Shown in pieces: positions 26,504 through 34,817 of a DNA stretch of 64,000 nucleotides. Under the pieces are notes generated by a model. That model saw only the letters and a program-made list of their open reading frames with translations. It made no database searches and had not been told where the DNA came from. The DNA comes from Anaerohalosphaera lusitana (lineage in GTDB: Bacteria > Planctomycetota > Phycisphaerae > Sedimentisphaerales > Anaerohalosphaeraceae), in assembly GCF_002007645.1 (NCBI RefSeq), contig NZ_CP019791.1, forward strand, positions 4,186,974-4,250,973, written 5' to 3'. Made by a program: the position numbers and the translations under genes. Within the stretch, counting starts at the first letter, position 1; every line of letters starts with the position of its first letter.

Positions 26504-27945
26504 CAATAATCCTCCCCGTTCAAACTGTCAACCACCGACTCCAGCCATTCCCGCAAACCAGCCTTGAACCGTTCATCCCTGCCCTCGCTCTCGCCGAATA
26601 CATCCTCCTTCTCACCCGGATCCCGCTCCAGGTTATAAAGCTCAAACTTAACCGCTCCTTCCTTATTCTCTATCCGATGCAGCTTCCACGGCCACACCAG
26701 CCACGCCGCATGCCCCGCAAAACTTTCCTTCGAATACCGCTTTTCGATCTTCCCCGCATCCGCATGCAAATGCTCAAGCTCAAGCCCCTCCGCACTTCCG
26801 CTCTGCACCTTCAGCAGATTCTTCATCCATCTGTCACTGAACACCGGCTTGCCGCCAGTCGCATAATCCCAGAAACCCATCCCCTTACCTCGCTCTTCCA
26901 TCTCGCCACGGATCATTCCTGCCAGGCTCACGCCGTCAAGCACCGGCTGTTTCTCCACCTTCGCCCCAACTATATCAACCAGCGTCGGATAAATATCCAC
27001 CGTATTGCAGGGCACATCCGTCACCCGCCCCGCCTCGATCTTGCCGGGCCATTCCAGCACCGCAGGCACACGCAAACCGCCCTCATAAACCATGCCCTTA
27101 TGCCCTCTCCCGCCTGTCGCACCATACCCCGGCAAACCTCCGTTGTCACTGCAGTACCAGAACACCGTATCTTCTTCGATACCCATATACCGCAGCTCAT
27201 CCCGCAGCCTGCCTACCGCCCGGTCCATCCCGCTTATCTCAGCATAAAAGTCACTCTTCTTCCCCGCATCCGCATAATGCTCCAGATCCTCTTCCGCCCC
27301 CCTGTGCGGATTATGAGGCGACCCGAACCACACCACCGCGAAGAACGGCTCCCCCCCCCCAGCATACTTCCGCATAAAATCGATCGCCGCCTCCGCCGTC
27401 ACCATAGAGCTCTCACCTTCCATCTGCACCGCGTCCCCCTCCCGACTCATCACCGGGTCATTGTCAAAAAAGTTCGGCGACGAAACCCACTCATCAAACC
27501 CGCTCGACCCCGGATTCACCTGGCTGCCCCTACGCACCGATCCGATATGCCATTTCCCGAAATGCCCCGTCACATAACCCGAATTACGCAATACTTCCGC
27601 GATCGTCACCTCCTGCGGCCGAAGCGTATACCCCCACTTAAAACACCCGAACCGGTTCGGATGCCTTCCAGTCATGACACTGCCACGCGTAGGCGAACAC
27701 ACCGGAGCCGCCGCATAAAACCGGTCAAACCGCAAACCGTTTTTCGACAGCTCGTTAAAATTAGGCGTCTCCAGCTCAGGATGACCATAATACTCCATAT
27801 CACCCCAGCCCTGATCGTCCGCCATACAAAGCACAATATTTGGCCTCTTGCCCCTATCAGCACCAAAAACATCCACCGCCCCAGCCATCAACAAACCGGC
27901 AACTCCCCCAGCCGCCTTCAAAAATTCCCGTCGCCCTATATGCAT
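26503..27945 (-). CDS. Tat-exported sulfatase (arylsulfatase type)
   Basis: 480 residues. Twin-arginine signal (RREFLKAAGGVAGLLMAGA), then the sulfatase fold: NIVLCMADDQGWGD (metal ligands), the catalytic motif VCSPTRGSVMTGR whose Cys is converted to formylglycine, GHFGKWHIG, and CSDNGG near the distal metal site. Acts on sulfate esters, most likely of algal polysaccharides, outside the cytoplasm. GAGGTGAT lies before the ATG. A run of ten G (27351-27360 on the plus strand as C) lies in the frame at about residue 196. True maturase (FGE or anSME) is not in this window: the two FGE-like proteins here lack the catalytic cysteines. Confidence 0.93.
   Translation of the reverse strand: MHIGRREFLKAAGGVAGLLMAGAVDVFGADRGKRPNIVLCMADDQGWGDMEYYGHPELETPNFNELSKNGLRFDRFYAAAPVCSPTRGSVMTGRHPNRFGCFKWGYTLRPQEVTIAEVLRNSGYVTGHFGKWHIGSVRRGSQVNPGSSGFDEWVSSPNFFDNDPVMSREGDAVQMEGESSMVTAEAAIDFMRKYAGGGEPFFAVVWFGSPHNPHRGAEEDLEHYADAGKKSDFYAEISGMDRAVGRLRDELRYMGIEEDTVFWYCSDNGGLPGYGATGGRGHKGMVYEGGLRVPAVLEWPGKIEAGRVTDVPCNTVDIYPTLVDIVGAKVEKQPVLDGVSLAGMIRGEMEERGKGMGFWDYATGGKPVFSDRWMKNLLKVQSGSAEGLELEHLHADAGKIEKRYSKESFAGHAAWLVWPWKLHRIENKEGAVKFELYNLERDPGEKEDVFGESEGRDERFKAGLREWLESVVDSLNGEDY
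27351..27360 (-). repeat. Homopolymeric G10 tract inside the sulfatase gene
   Basis: Ten C on the plus strand (G10 in the coding strand), encoding the Gly-Gly-Gly of KYAGGGEPFF. The current length keeps the frame open. Tracts of this length are prone to slipped-strand length changes. Confidence 0.85.
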
Positions 27946-28489
27946 CTTATCACCTCAATATCATAGTAAATAAAAAGCCGCAGCATAATGCCGCCCGAAC
28001 CGGGCCTCACCATAAATCAGATATTACCAGTCAAAACCAGTTCTTGTCATCGCGAGGAGCCGAAGGCGACGCGGCGACCTCAAAGCCGACGATTGTCGAT
28101 GGCTCGTACGCGCCGATCTGTCAGCGCGAGCGGCGACAACCCTGTCACCCCGGACTTGATCCGGGGTCCAGAGAACGAAACGCCAGGCGCATCCGCAAGC
28201 AAAAACACCTGCACATCCATAAAACGCATGCAGCCAAACCAACGCCAGCGTCGACTAAGATTGTCATCCCGGACCCCGATCCGGAACCCAGCATAAAAAA
28301 ACCGTCGCGAAGCGACTCCACACGAGTCTCCACACAACGCCAGCCGCATCCACTCCAGAGTCCGCAAAAAATCCATTCTAAACTCCGCCCTAATTATATT
28401 CAACAATTCTTTATTTCATGCTATAATACCCCACTTTACGTCGCCCGCCGGGGCCGTTACACAATTAAACCCCAAGACATAACGATAAC
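27946..28489. repeat. Repeat-rich gap with REP-like palindromes
   Basis: From about 28047: GTCATCGCGAGGAGCCGAAGGCGACGCGGCGACC, a REP-like unit, followed by CAAAGCCGACG as at 54.57 and 55.95 kb in reverse. From about 28142: CACCCCGGACTTGATCCGGGGTCC, a near-perfect palindrome, with a related CATCCCGGACCCCGATCCGG at about 28264. From about 28310: the GACTCCACACGAGTCTCCACACAACGCCAGCC unit. No credible gene; the open frames here are repeat translations. Confidence 0.8.
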
Positions 28490-30385
28490 ATGAACAAAAA
28501 GAATATACGCATACTCACAAACGAAGTCGAAACCCGTTTCCTCCCCGCCGTCCGCCGCCCGGCCCGCTACATCGGCGGTGAGGTCAACCAGATCAAAAAA
28601 GATCTCGCCGCCTGCGCACTCACGGTAGGCCTCTGCTTCCCCGACACCTACGAAATAGGCATGTCCTACACGGGCCTCTCCGTTCTCTACGAACTGATCA
28701 ACGCCACGCCCGACTACGCAGCCGAACGAGTCTTCACTCCCGCACTCGACGCCGAAAAGGTCCTCCGAGAAGAACACATCCCGCTCTTCTCCCTCGAATC
28801 CCGCGCCGCAATCGCCGATTTCGACATCCTCGGCTTCTCACTCACCACCGAACTGTGCTACACCAACGTCCTCACCATGCTCGACCTCGCCGGTATCCCC
28901 CTCCGCGCAGCCGACCGCACAGCCGACCACCCTATCATCATAGGCGGAGGCCAGGGCGCCAACATCGCAGAACCCATCGCCCCCTTCTTCGACCTCTTCG
29001 TCCTCGGCGACGGCGAAAAAACCGTCCCCGAAATACTCTCCTTCTTCCGCGCCAAAAAAGCCGAATCCCTCCCCCGCGCAGAAACCCTAACACAGGCCGC
29101 ACAAAAATTCGACTACGTCTACGTCCCCTCCCTCTACGAACCAAACTATACCGATCACAAATACACCGGCCTTACAACTAAAAGGGGTCAGACACCTTTT
29201 ACCCCCTCCAACGCACCTAAAAATGGCGAAACCGAAAATAAAGGACAGTCACCTATTAATTTAAACAAAAGGGGTCAGACACCTTTATCTGCACATCCCC
29301 ACATTGAAAACGCCATAATCGACGACTTCGAAAACGCTCCCCTGCCCCAAAAACCCATCGTCCCCCACGCCCAGGCCATCCACGAACGCGTCTCCATCGA
29401 GGTCATGCGAGGCTGCCCCGGCTCATGCCGTTTCTGCCAGGCCTCATTCTGCAAGGATCCCGTCCGCCACCGCTCCGTCGACACCATCGTCGCCGCCGCA
29501 AAAGCAAACTACCACGCCACCGGCTTCGACACCGTCTCCCTGCTCAGCCTCTCTACCGCCGACTACCCCCACCTCGAAGAGCTCGTCGACAGGCTCCGCG
29601 AATACTTCGAACCCCATCGCGTAGGCATCTCAGTCCCAAGCCTCCGCGTCCAGCAGCAGCTAAAGATCCTCCCCCGCCTCGTAACCTCCGTCCGAAAGTC
29701 CGGCCTCACAATCGCCGTCGAAGCAGCCAACGACCGCATGCGCAAGATCATCAACAAACACATCACCGACGCCGACCTCTTCGCCGCCGTCGAAGCCGCA
29801 TACCGCGCAGGCTTCGAAAAACTCAAACTCTACTTCATGGTAGGCTTCCCCGGCGAAACCCAAAAAGACATCGAAGAAATCGTACACCTCTGCAAATCCC
29901 TCGCACGCCTCCGCCGCAAGGTCGAAGGCAAAACCGCAAACATCAACGCCGCCGTCTCCTGGTTCGTCCCCAAGGCCCACACCCCCTTCGGCTACCTCCC
30001 CCAAAAACCCCGCGAATACTTCCATGATGCAAAAAAACTCATCCTCGACAAAAAGTTCGAGCTCAAAGCCAAGTACATCAACTTCAAGTTCCACGACATC
30101 GACGCATCCGCACTCGAATCCGCAATGGGCCGCGCCGACCGCCGCCTCGCAGACGTCATCGAAACCGCCTGGCGAAACGGCGCCCGCTTCGACCTCTGGT
30201 CCGACTCCTTCGCCCCGCTCATCTGGGAAAACGCATTCAAAGCCCACAATCTCGACCTCGATACCGCCGCCCAACGCGCATTCACCCCCGAAGACATCCT
30301 CCCCTGGCAGCACCTCGGCGGCCCGCCCCGCGAACACCTGCAAAAACACTACAACCGCGCAATGGAACTAGCCAACCAACCCTAA
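28490..30385 (+). CDS. B12-binding radical SAM protein (TIGR03960-like) with repeat-derived insert
   Basis: 631 residues. N-terminal cobalamin-binding-like region (about 1-200, with LCFPDTYEIGMSYTGLSVLY and IIGGGQGANIAEP), then a radical SAM core with the cluster motif CPGSCRFCQAS (about residue 305) and downstream FMVGFPGETQKDIEEI. The partner reductase-like DUF2344 domain often found nearby is absent. Residues about 230-266 (KRGQTPF ... KGQSPI ... KRGQTPL) are translation of intergenic-type repeats inserted in frame between the two domains. Function of the family is unknown. Last strongly C-biased gene before the composition switch at 30.4-30.8 kb. Confidence 0.88.
   Translation: MNKKNIRILTNEVETRFLPAVRRPARYIGGEVNQIKKDLAACALTVGLCFPDTYEIGMSYTGLSVLYELINATPDYAAERVFTPALDAEKVLREEHIPLFSLESRAAIADFDILGFSLTTELCYTNVLTMLDLAGIPLRAADRTADHPIIIGGGQGANIAEPIAPFFDLFVLGDGEKTVPEILSFFRAKKAESLPRAETLTQAAQKFDYVYVPSLYEPNYTDHKYTGLTTKRGQTPFTPSNAPKNGETENKGQSPINLNKRGQTPLSAHPHIENAIIDDFENAPLPQKPIVPHAQAIHERVSIEVMRGCPGSCRFCQASFCKDPVRHRSVDTIVAAAKANYHATGFDTVSLLSLSTADYPHLEELVDRLREYFEPHRVGISVPSLRVQQQLKILPRLVTSVRKSGLTIAVEAANDRMRKIINKHITDADLFAAVEAAYRAGFEKLKLYFMVGFPGETQKDIEEIVHLCKSLARLRRKVEGKTANINAAVSWFVPKAHTPFGYLPQKPREYFHDAKKLILDKKFELKAKYINFKFHDIDASALESAMGRADRRLADVIETAWRNGARFDLWSDSFAPLIWENAFKAHNLDLDTAAQRAFTPEDILPWQHLGGPPREHLQKHYNRAMELANQP
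29180..29286 (+). repeat. Three dispersed-repeat units inside the radical SAM gene
   Basis: AAAAGGGGTCAGACACCTTTT at 29180-29200, AATAAAGGACAGTCACC at about 29238-29253 and AAAAGGGGTCAGACACCTTT at 29267-29286. The middle one belongs to the family at 20.6 and 23.7 kb. All lie in frame and add about 36 codons without a stop. Confidence 0.88.
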
Positions 30386-30774
30386 TGAACGCCTTCCTAC
30401 TTTGTAATATCTGAATACAGGCAACATTTCAAGCCGCGCACATGTGCAATATATTGCCGCGGTTATGTCCCTGTGTTTCGGTGTTAATTCCGCAACAAAA
30501 AGAGGCTGGCGATGTGTCCTCTGGATCCTAATCCAAGCCTGAATAACAAATGCGGGATTTGATGTTGCATAAAGTGTAGAAAAAGTGGTTTTGTGGGGAC
30601 TTGATTTTGCCGATATGGGTGATGCTGTGTTCACGTTGAACAAAGGCCGCTATTTCCGCCGATTTGTACAAGGCGTCACGTGGCCGCCCTCGGCCTCGCT
30701 TATCGCGATGGGAAGATCGAAACAGGCCGCCCATAGGGTTGATATAATGGTTTTTATCGGAGCTTGTGTATTAT
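30386..30774. other. Intergenic region at the composition switch (origin candidate or breakpoint)
   Basis: 389 nt between divergent-composition genes. To the left all genes have C-rich plus strand, to the right G-rich. Two abutting perfect palindromes, GCACATGTGC (about 30438-30447) and GCAATATATTGC (30446-30457), overlap by GC. Only one DnaA-box-like word (TGTGTATTA, 30764-30772, one mismatch) was found. Short open frames on both strands overlap each other and look non-coding. Confidence 0.45.
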
Positions 30775-31521
30775 ATGAAGCTTGCTAAGAGACATAAATA
30801 TGTTTTGATGGCGTTGGGTTTTTACTGGCCCGCGATATTTATCGCGACGCATCTGCCCAAGGTGCCCAACTGGGTCGGTGAGGCACGGATGGCCGATATG
30901 ACGTGGCATTTTCTGGCGTACCTTGTGCTGGTGACGCTGATCTGGCTGGCGGTGAGCCCGAACAAGCGGGTTGACTGGCGGCGGGCAAAGGCGTGGCTGA
31001 TACTGGCGGGGGTGATATGGTACGGCGTGATGGATGAATGGCTGCAGGGGTTCGTCGGGCGAGGCGTGGAGATGCAGGATTTTGTGGGCGATGTCGCGGC
31101 TGCGGTGACGGCACTGGTGCTGTTTACATTGTTCGAGTTCTGGATGGGCCTGATGTGGGTGACCGCGATCATACTCTTTTCGGTGGTTAATCTCTCGCGG
31201 ATCGATACGGTCTGCAACAGCGAGATGATGAACTCGGCGTTCTATTTTCTGGGATATGCGTTCATGACGCTGGTGTGGGTGCAGTGGATCGATCAGAAAA
31301 CGGATCTGAGACGCGACGCGGTGAAGTGGTTCGCAGCGGGAATGGGCCTGCCCATCGCTTATGGGACGTTCGTAGAGCTGTGGTCGCTGGCGATCGGTAA
31401 AAATGTGTGGTGGATGGACTGCGTGACCGGCATCAGCGCGGTTGCGGCGGTGGTCGCAATATCGTACGCGACGTGTCACTGCGGAGAGGAATGGAAACGT
31501 ATCAGCGAAGCAGCAGCGTAG
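30775..31521 (+). CDS. Large VanZ-like membrane protein with internal duplication
   Basis: About 248 residues with roughly eight membrane helices. First half has the VanZ pattern (MTWHFLAYLVL, GVMDEWLQGFVG, MQDFVGDVAAAV). The second half repeats the layout in degenerate form (MNSAFYFLGYAFM, AYGTFVELWSLAIGKNVWWMDCVTGISA). Ends with a cytoplasmic Cys/His tail. Start taken as ATG at 30775; a GTG at 30766 is also possible, since the GGAG at about 30758 fits neither start well. First gene on the G-rich side of the switch. Function unknown. Confidence 0.65.
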   Translation: MKLAKRHKYVLMALGFYWPAIFIATHLPKVPNWVGEARMADMTWHFLAYLVLVTLIWLAVSPNKRVDWRRAKAWLILAGVIWYGVMDEWLQGFVGRGVEMQDFVGDVAAAVTALVLFTLFEFWMGLMWVTAIILFSVVNLSRIDTVCNSEMMNSAFYFLGYAFMTLVWVQWIDQKTDLRRDAVKWFAAGMGLPIAYGTFVELWSLAIGKNVWWMDCVTGISAVAAVVAISYATCHCGEEWKRISEAAA

Positions 31522-31580
31522 GTTTTGGCTCATATGCAAAAAGCAGCTATCACTGATCGCGATCAAGTTTTCAATATAAG

Positions 31581-31616
31581 AAAACGCCGCGGCTTTATAG
31601 GCTCGCGGCGTTTTTT
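31581..31616 (+). terminator. Rho-independent terminator of the large VanZ-like gene
   Basis: AAAACGCCGCG (31581-31591) pairs with CGCGGCGTTTT (31604 onward) around a 12-nt loop and is followed by a T-run to 31616. About 60 nt past the stop. Confidence 0.88.
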
Positions 31617-31741
31617 GTAAGACTTCCATTGACGGGGGTCTTCACTTGTTTTTCATTCGGCATTGTAGGCGGCTTGTTTGGTTTTGCTGGGTCCGCTGGA
31701 TATGGGCTCGCCGATCTTAAAATTGCCATGCATTTAAGTAA

Positions 31742-32884
31742 TCAGCGGGTTTCTTCCGGTTTCAGTGACCAGCATTTGTCGGCGGGTCTGAAGGATTCTA
31801 CTACTTCTTCATAGTCATCGAGCCAGCATGCGTTGGGGTTGCGTTTGCAGACGAGGATGCGGCTGGAGTCGGTGTTGTCCTGTGCGCGGTGGTATTTGAA
31901 GAGTATGTAGTCACGGGTCTTGGCAGCAATCTCTATCTTGCCGGTAGAGTGCGACATGGCGAATCTTACGCGTTTGGCCAGGCCTGAGACGCGTGCCTTT
32001 GCCTGTTCGACGATATCGTATGCCTCTTCGATCGGGACCGTGAAGTCGCGGTTGCCGAGGGCGGGACGACACTGGAAGGCATAATATGGTATCACGCCCG
32101 CGAAGGAGAGTTCACGCCAGAGTTCGGCTAGCACAGCGGGGTTGTCATTGACGCCTCGCAGGACGGGACACTGGTTGTTTACGATTGCGCCGGCGTTCTG
32201 GAGTATGTTCAAGCCTTTAACGGCTGTTTCGGTCAGTTCGTTGGGGTGCATGAAATGGGTCATGACATAGATCTTGCGGTCGGGCAGGCTGTACTTTTCG
32301 ACCATCTTCGCGAGTGATGGATCATCGATGATGCGGTAGGGATTGAAGACGGGGAGCTTGGAGCCGATGCGGATGATGCGGATGTGTTCGATCTTGCGCA
32401 GCTCGGCAATGATCATTTCGAGCTTCTCGGTGGACAGTGTCAGCGGATCGCCGCCTGTGAGCAGCACGTTCGATATCTCGGTATGAGTGCGAATATAGTC
32501 GAGCATCTCGTCAACGTTGTCGATGCGGTCGTCGCTTGCGTCCATGAATACGCGCTTGCGGAAACAGTACCGGCAAATGCTGTCGCAGGCTTCGCTGACA
32601 AGGATTAGTGCGGTTGAGTCGTATTTATGTTCCAGGCCGGGCATGATCTTGTATGCGGCTTCGTTGGAAGGGTCGAGATCGCCCCACTGCTCTAGTTCGG
32701 AGTTCTGGGGGATGATCATACGGCGGATCGGGTCGGCTGGGTCGTCCCAGTCGATCAGCGAGAGATAATATGAATTAGTGCGGAATACGAATTTATCGGC
32801 GACTGCTTGGAGGTCGGCCTTTTCTGCGTCGCTGAGCTGGGGGATCCGGCTCAGGTCGTTGTAGTATTTCACTTTCCTATCCAT
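31742..32884 (-). CDS. KamA-family radical SAM aminomutase-like enzyme
   Basis: 380 residues, lysine 2,3-aminomutase family. Cluster motif CDSICRYCFRKR (about residue 103), LLTGGDPLTL, IRIGSKLPVFNPYRI, the NNQCPVLRGVND block, and HSTGKIEI with the Lys likely to bind PLP. Size lies between EpmB (EF-P lysylation) and true lysine aminomutases; the sequence fits the short KamA group of uncertain substrate. No ablB acetyltransferase is adjacent, so beta-lysine osmolyte synthesis is not supported. AAGGAA precedes the ATG. 27 nt downstream of the sugar transferase gene, likely cotranscribed. Confidence 0.85.
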   Translation of the reverse strand: MDRKVKYYNDLSRIPQLSDAEKADLQAVADKFVFRTNSYYLSLIDWDDPADPIRRMIIPQNSELEQWGDLDPSNEAAYKIMPGLEHKYDSTALILVSEACDSICRYCFRKRVFMDASDDRIDNVDEMLDYIRTHTEISNVLLTGGDPLTLSTEKLEMIIAELRKIEHIRIIRIGSKLPVFNPYRIIDDPSLAKMVEKYSLPDRKIYVMTHFMHPNELTETAVKGLNILQNAGAIVNNQCPVLRGVNDNPAVLAELWRELSFAGVIPYYAFQCRPALGNRDFTVPIEEAYDIVEQAKARVSGLAKRVRFAMSHSTGKIEIAAKTRDYILFKYHRAQDNTDSSRILVCKRNPNACWLDDYEEVVESFRPADKCWSLKPEETR

Positions 32885-32911
32885 CTATTTCCTTTCCTTG
32901 CTGTGAAACCA

Positions 32912-33529
32912 TCATTCTTCGTTGTCTGCGTTCCTGGTTTGTTCTGTTTCCGAGTATCGTTTTTCGTATATGTTCTGTCTGCCGAGGACCTGCTTGAAGG
33001 TGGCCATTATCAGCCTGAGGTCCAATGAGAGACAGGCATTGTCCACATATTCGACGTCCAGAGCGAGTTTCTGCTCGCGGGTCAGCCCTCCCCTGCCGCT
33101 GACCTGGGCCAAACCTGTCAGTCCCGGTTTTACGAGCAGGCGACGCTTCTGTGTTTCGTTCCATTCTTCCATCTGCGAAACGTACAAAGGCCGAGGCCCG
33201 ACCAGTGTCATATCGCCCTTCAGTACGTTGATCAACTGGGGCAGTTCGTCCAGCGAGTGTTCCCGCAAAAATATGCCGATGCCGGTCAGTCTCGGGTCGC
33301 GACCCGATTTGGGGCTTGGCCCGTAGGGATCGGCGTCAAGTCTCATGGTCCTGAACTTGTATATCGTAAAGGGTTTGCCGTTTTTGCCTGCTCGCTCCTG
33401 CTTGAAGACAGCAGGGCCTTTACTGGACAACCTTATAGCCACTATTAGAACCAGCAAAACCGGCGAAGCGATCAGAACTGCCGGCAGGGTCAGAACTATA
33501 TCCATAGCGCGCTTAACAAATAAGTACAT
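32912..33529 (-). CDS. Initiating sugar-phosphate transferase (WcaJ/PglC type)
   Basis: 205 residues, monotopic phosphoglycosyl transferase that moves a sugar-1-phosphate from UDP-sugar to undecaprenyl phosphate, the first step of glycan assembly. N-terminal re-entrant helix (about 8-35), KNGKPFTIYKFRTM, the catalytic pair in SLDELPQLINVLKGDM, LVGPRPL and KPGLTGLAQVSGRG. Short catalytic form without the extra N-terminal helices. GGAG lies eight nt before the ATG; a consensus promoter lies 80 nt upstream. Another possible initiator (WecA/MraY type) is at 34818. Confidence 0.92.
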   Translation of the reverse strand: MYLFVKRAMDIVLTLPAVLIASPVLLVLIVAIRLSSKGPAVFKQERAGKNGKPFTIYKFRTMRLDADPYGPSPKSGRDPRLTGIGIFLREHSLDELPQLINVLKGDMTLVGPRPLYVSQMEEWNETQKRRLLVKPGLTGLAQVSGRGGLTREQKLALDVEYVDNACLSLDLRLIMATFKQVLGRQNIYEKRYSETEQTRNADNEE

Positions 33530-33608
33530 TTACGGGCACTCCTAACAGTGTCAATCCCAGAGTTGTCCCCCGCAAACGGCCCTGCCCAAACAGGTCCTGA
33601 GCCGATTA

Positions 33609-33637
33609 AGTATACCGGTTTGGGCACAGCATGTCAA
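33609..33637 (-). promoter_or_regulatory. Consensus sigma70 promoter for the sugar transferase gene
   Basis: On the minus strand: TTGACA (33637-33632), a 17-bp spacer and TATACT (33614-33609). It reads toward the sugar transferase start at 33529. The spacer ends in CCGG directly before -10, as in the matching promoter at 55797-55825. Confidence 0.75.
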
Positions 33638-33715
33638 GAAAAGCATTACGCATGTCGGGTATTGCCGTTTTGGGCTTAAAAACGTTTTTTGCAAGGGTTG
33701 AGAGCGATTAAGTAT

Positions 33716-33745
33716 TTGAATGAAACGGCCGATCTAGTGTATATT
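33716..33745 (+). promoter_or_regulatory. Candidate sigma70 promoter for the ATP-grasp gene
   Basis: TTGAAT (33716-33721), 18-bp spacer, TATATT (33740-33745), 50 nt before the ATG at 33795. Divergent from the promoter at 33609-33637. Confidence 0.5.
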
Positions 33746-33794
33746 GTAAATTCATAATATTATTCAGGTTACAGGATCTAAAGGCGTAGAAGAA

Positions 33795-34778
33795 ATGGCA
33801 GAAAGCGGAATTTATCCAATACTTTTCACCTGTGTGGGCAGGCGGGTTTCGCTGATCGAGCGGTTCAGAGCGTGTGTGCAAGAGTTGGGACAGGAGCCCT
33901 GTATTATCGGGGCCGATATGACGCAGATGAGCCCGGCTCTGCAGATGTGCGACAAGAAATTCCTCGTCAGCAGGGTCGACGAATCGCCATATCTTGAAGA
34001 ACTGCTGAAGATCGTACGCGACAACGGCGTCAGGCTGCTGGTTCCAACGGTTGATCTGGACCTGAGGCTGCTGGCCGAGAACAGGGACCTGTTCGCCAAG
34101 GCGGGATGCTTTGTACTGATATCAAAACCCGAGGTGATAGATATCTGCCAGGACAAGCAGAAGACGTACAGGTTTCTGCACGAGAACGGTATCGATACGC
34201 CCATGACGTGGAGCAGCGAGGAGGCTCTGGAGGACGACAATGGCCTGGCATTTCCGTGTTTCTTGAAGCCGCGTGACGGATATGCAAGCAGAGGCAGCGG
34301 CAAGGTCAACAGCAGGCTCGAACTGGAGGCGTTTACGCACCGGATACCGAACTGCATCGTGCAGGAGTACATTCGCGGCAACGAGTTTACTTGCGATGTG
34401 TACATGGATATGAAAGGCAAGGCGCGGTGCGTCGTGCCTCGGATGAGGATAGAGGTTCGCAGCGGCGAGGTTAGCAAGGGGAAAGTGGTCAAGGATCGGC
34501 ATATCATGGATACGGCCGCGAATGTGGTCGAGAAGCTCGGAGCAGGTCCCGGCGTCATTACACTGCAGTTGATACGAAGTTTTGAGGGCAGAATAGCTGT
34601 GATTGAAGTCAATCCCCGTTTCGGCGGAGGTGTTCCGCTGGCGATCAAGGCGGGTGCTGATTTTCCGATGTGGATATTGAAGGAGCTGCGAGGAGAAGAG
34701 CCTGAGATAGAGTTCGGCGGATTCAAGGACGGGCTCGTGATGCTCAGGTACGATGCAGAGGTATGGCTGGAGACTTGA
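33795..34778 (+). CDS. ATP-grasp ligase of polysaccharide locus
   Basis: 327 residues, carbamoyl-phosphate-synthase-like ATP-grasp. N-terminal pre-ATP-grasp domain (about 1-105, with FTCVGRRVSLIERF), then the ATP-grasp fold: CFLKPRDGYASRGSGKV (nucleotide loop), CIVQEYIRGNEFTCDVYMD and VIEVNPRFGGGVPLAIKAG (metal-binding Glu/Asn). Such genes are common in surface-glycan clusters, where they may attach an amino acid or other acid by an amide bond. Substrates unknown. 39 nt upstream of the WecA-like gene, likely cotranscribed. Confidence 0.85.
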   Translation: MAESGIYPILFTCVGRRVSLIERFRACVQELGQEPCIIGADMTQMSPALQMCDKKFLVSRVDESPYLEELLKIVRDNGVRLLVPTVDLDLRLLAENRDLFAKAGCFVLISKPEVIDICQDKQKTYRFLHENGIDTPMTWSSEEALEDDNGLAFPCFLKPRDGYASRGSGKVNSRLELEAFTHRIPNCIVQEYIRGNEFTCDVYMDMKGKARCVVPRMRIEVRSGEVSKGKVVKDRHIMDTAANVVEKLGAGPGVITLQLIRSFEGRIAVIEVNPRFGGGVPLAIKAGADFPMWILKELRGEEPEIEFGGFKDGLVMLRYDAEVWLET

Positions 34779-34817
34779 AAAAGCTGCGGCCGAGGATGAC
34801 ATTTACAGGAGAATAAT

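Noticed and set aside
29180..29286. CRISPR array in the radical SAM gene
   Set aside because: Only three units of two different repeat types with irregular spacing, inside a coding frame, and no cas genes.
30430..30460. dif site at the composition switch
   Set aside because: The palindromic 28-30 bp region does not match XerC/XerD arm patterns I know, and the polarity of the strand switch is that of an origin, not a terminus.
30368..30788. Short overlapping open frames on both strands at the composition switch
   Set aside because: They overlap each other, lack ribosome-binding sites and have no recognisable domain. A decayed transposase was considered but no motif supports it.
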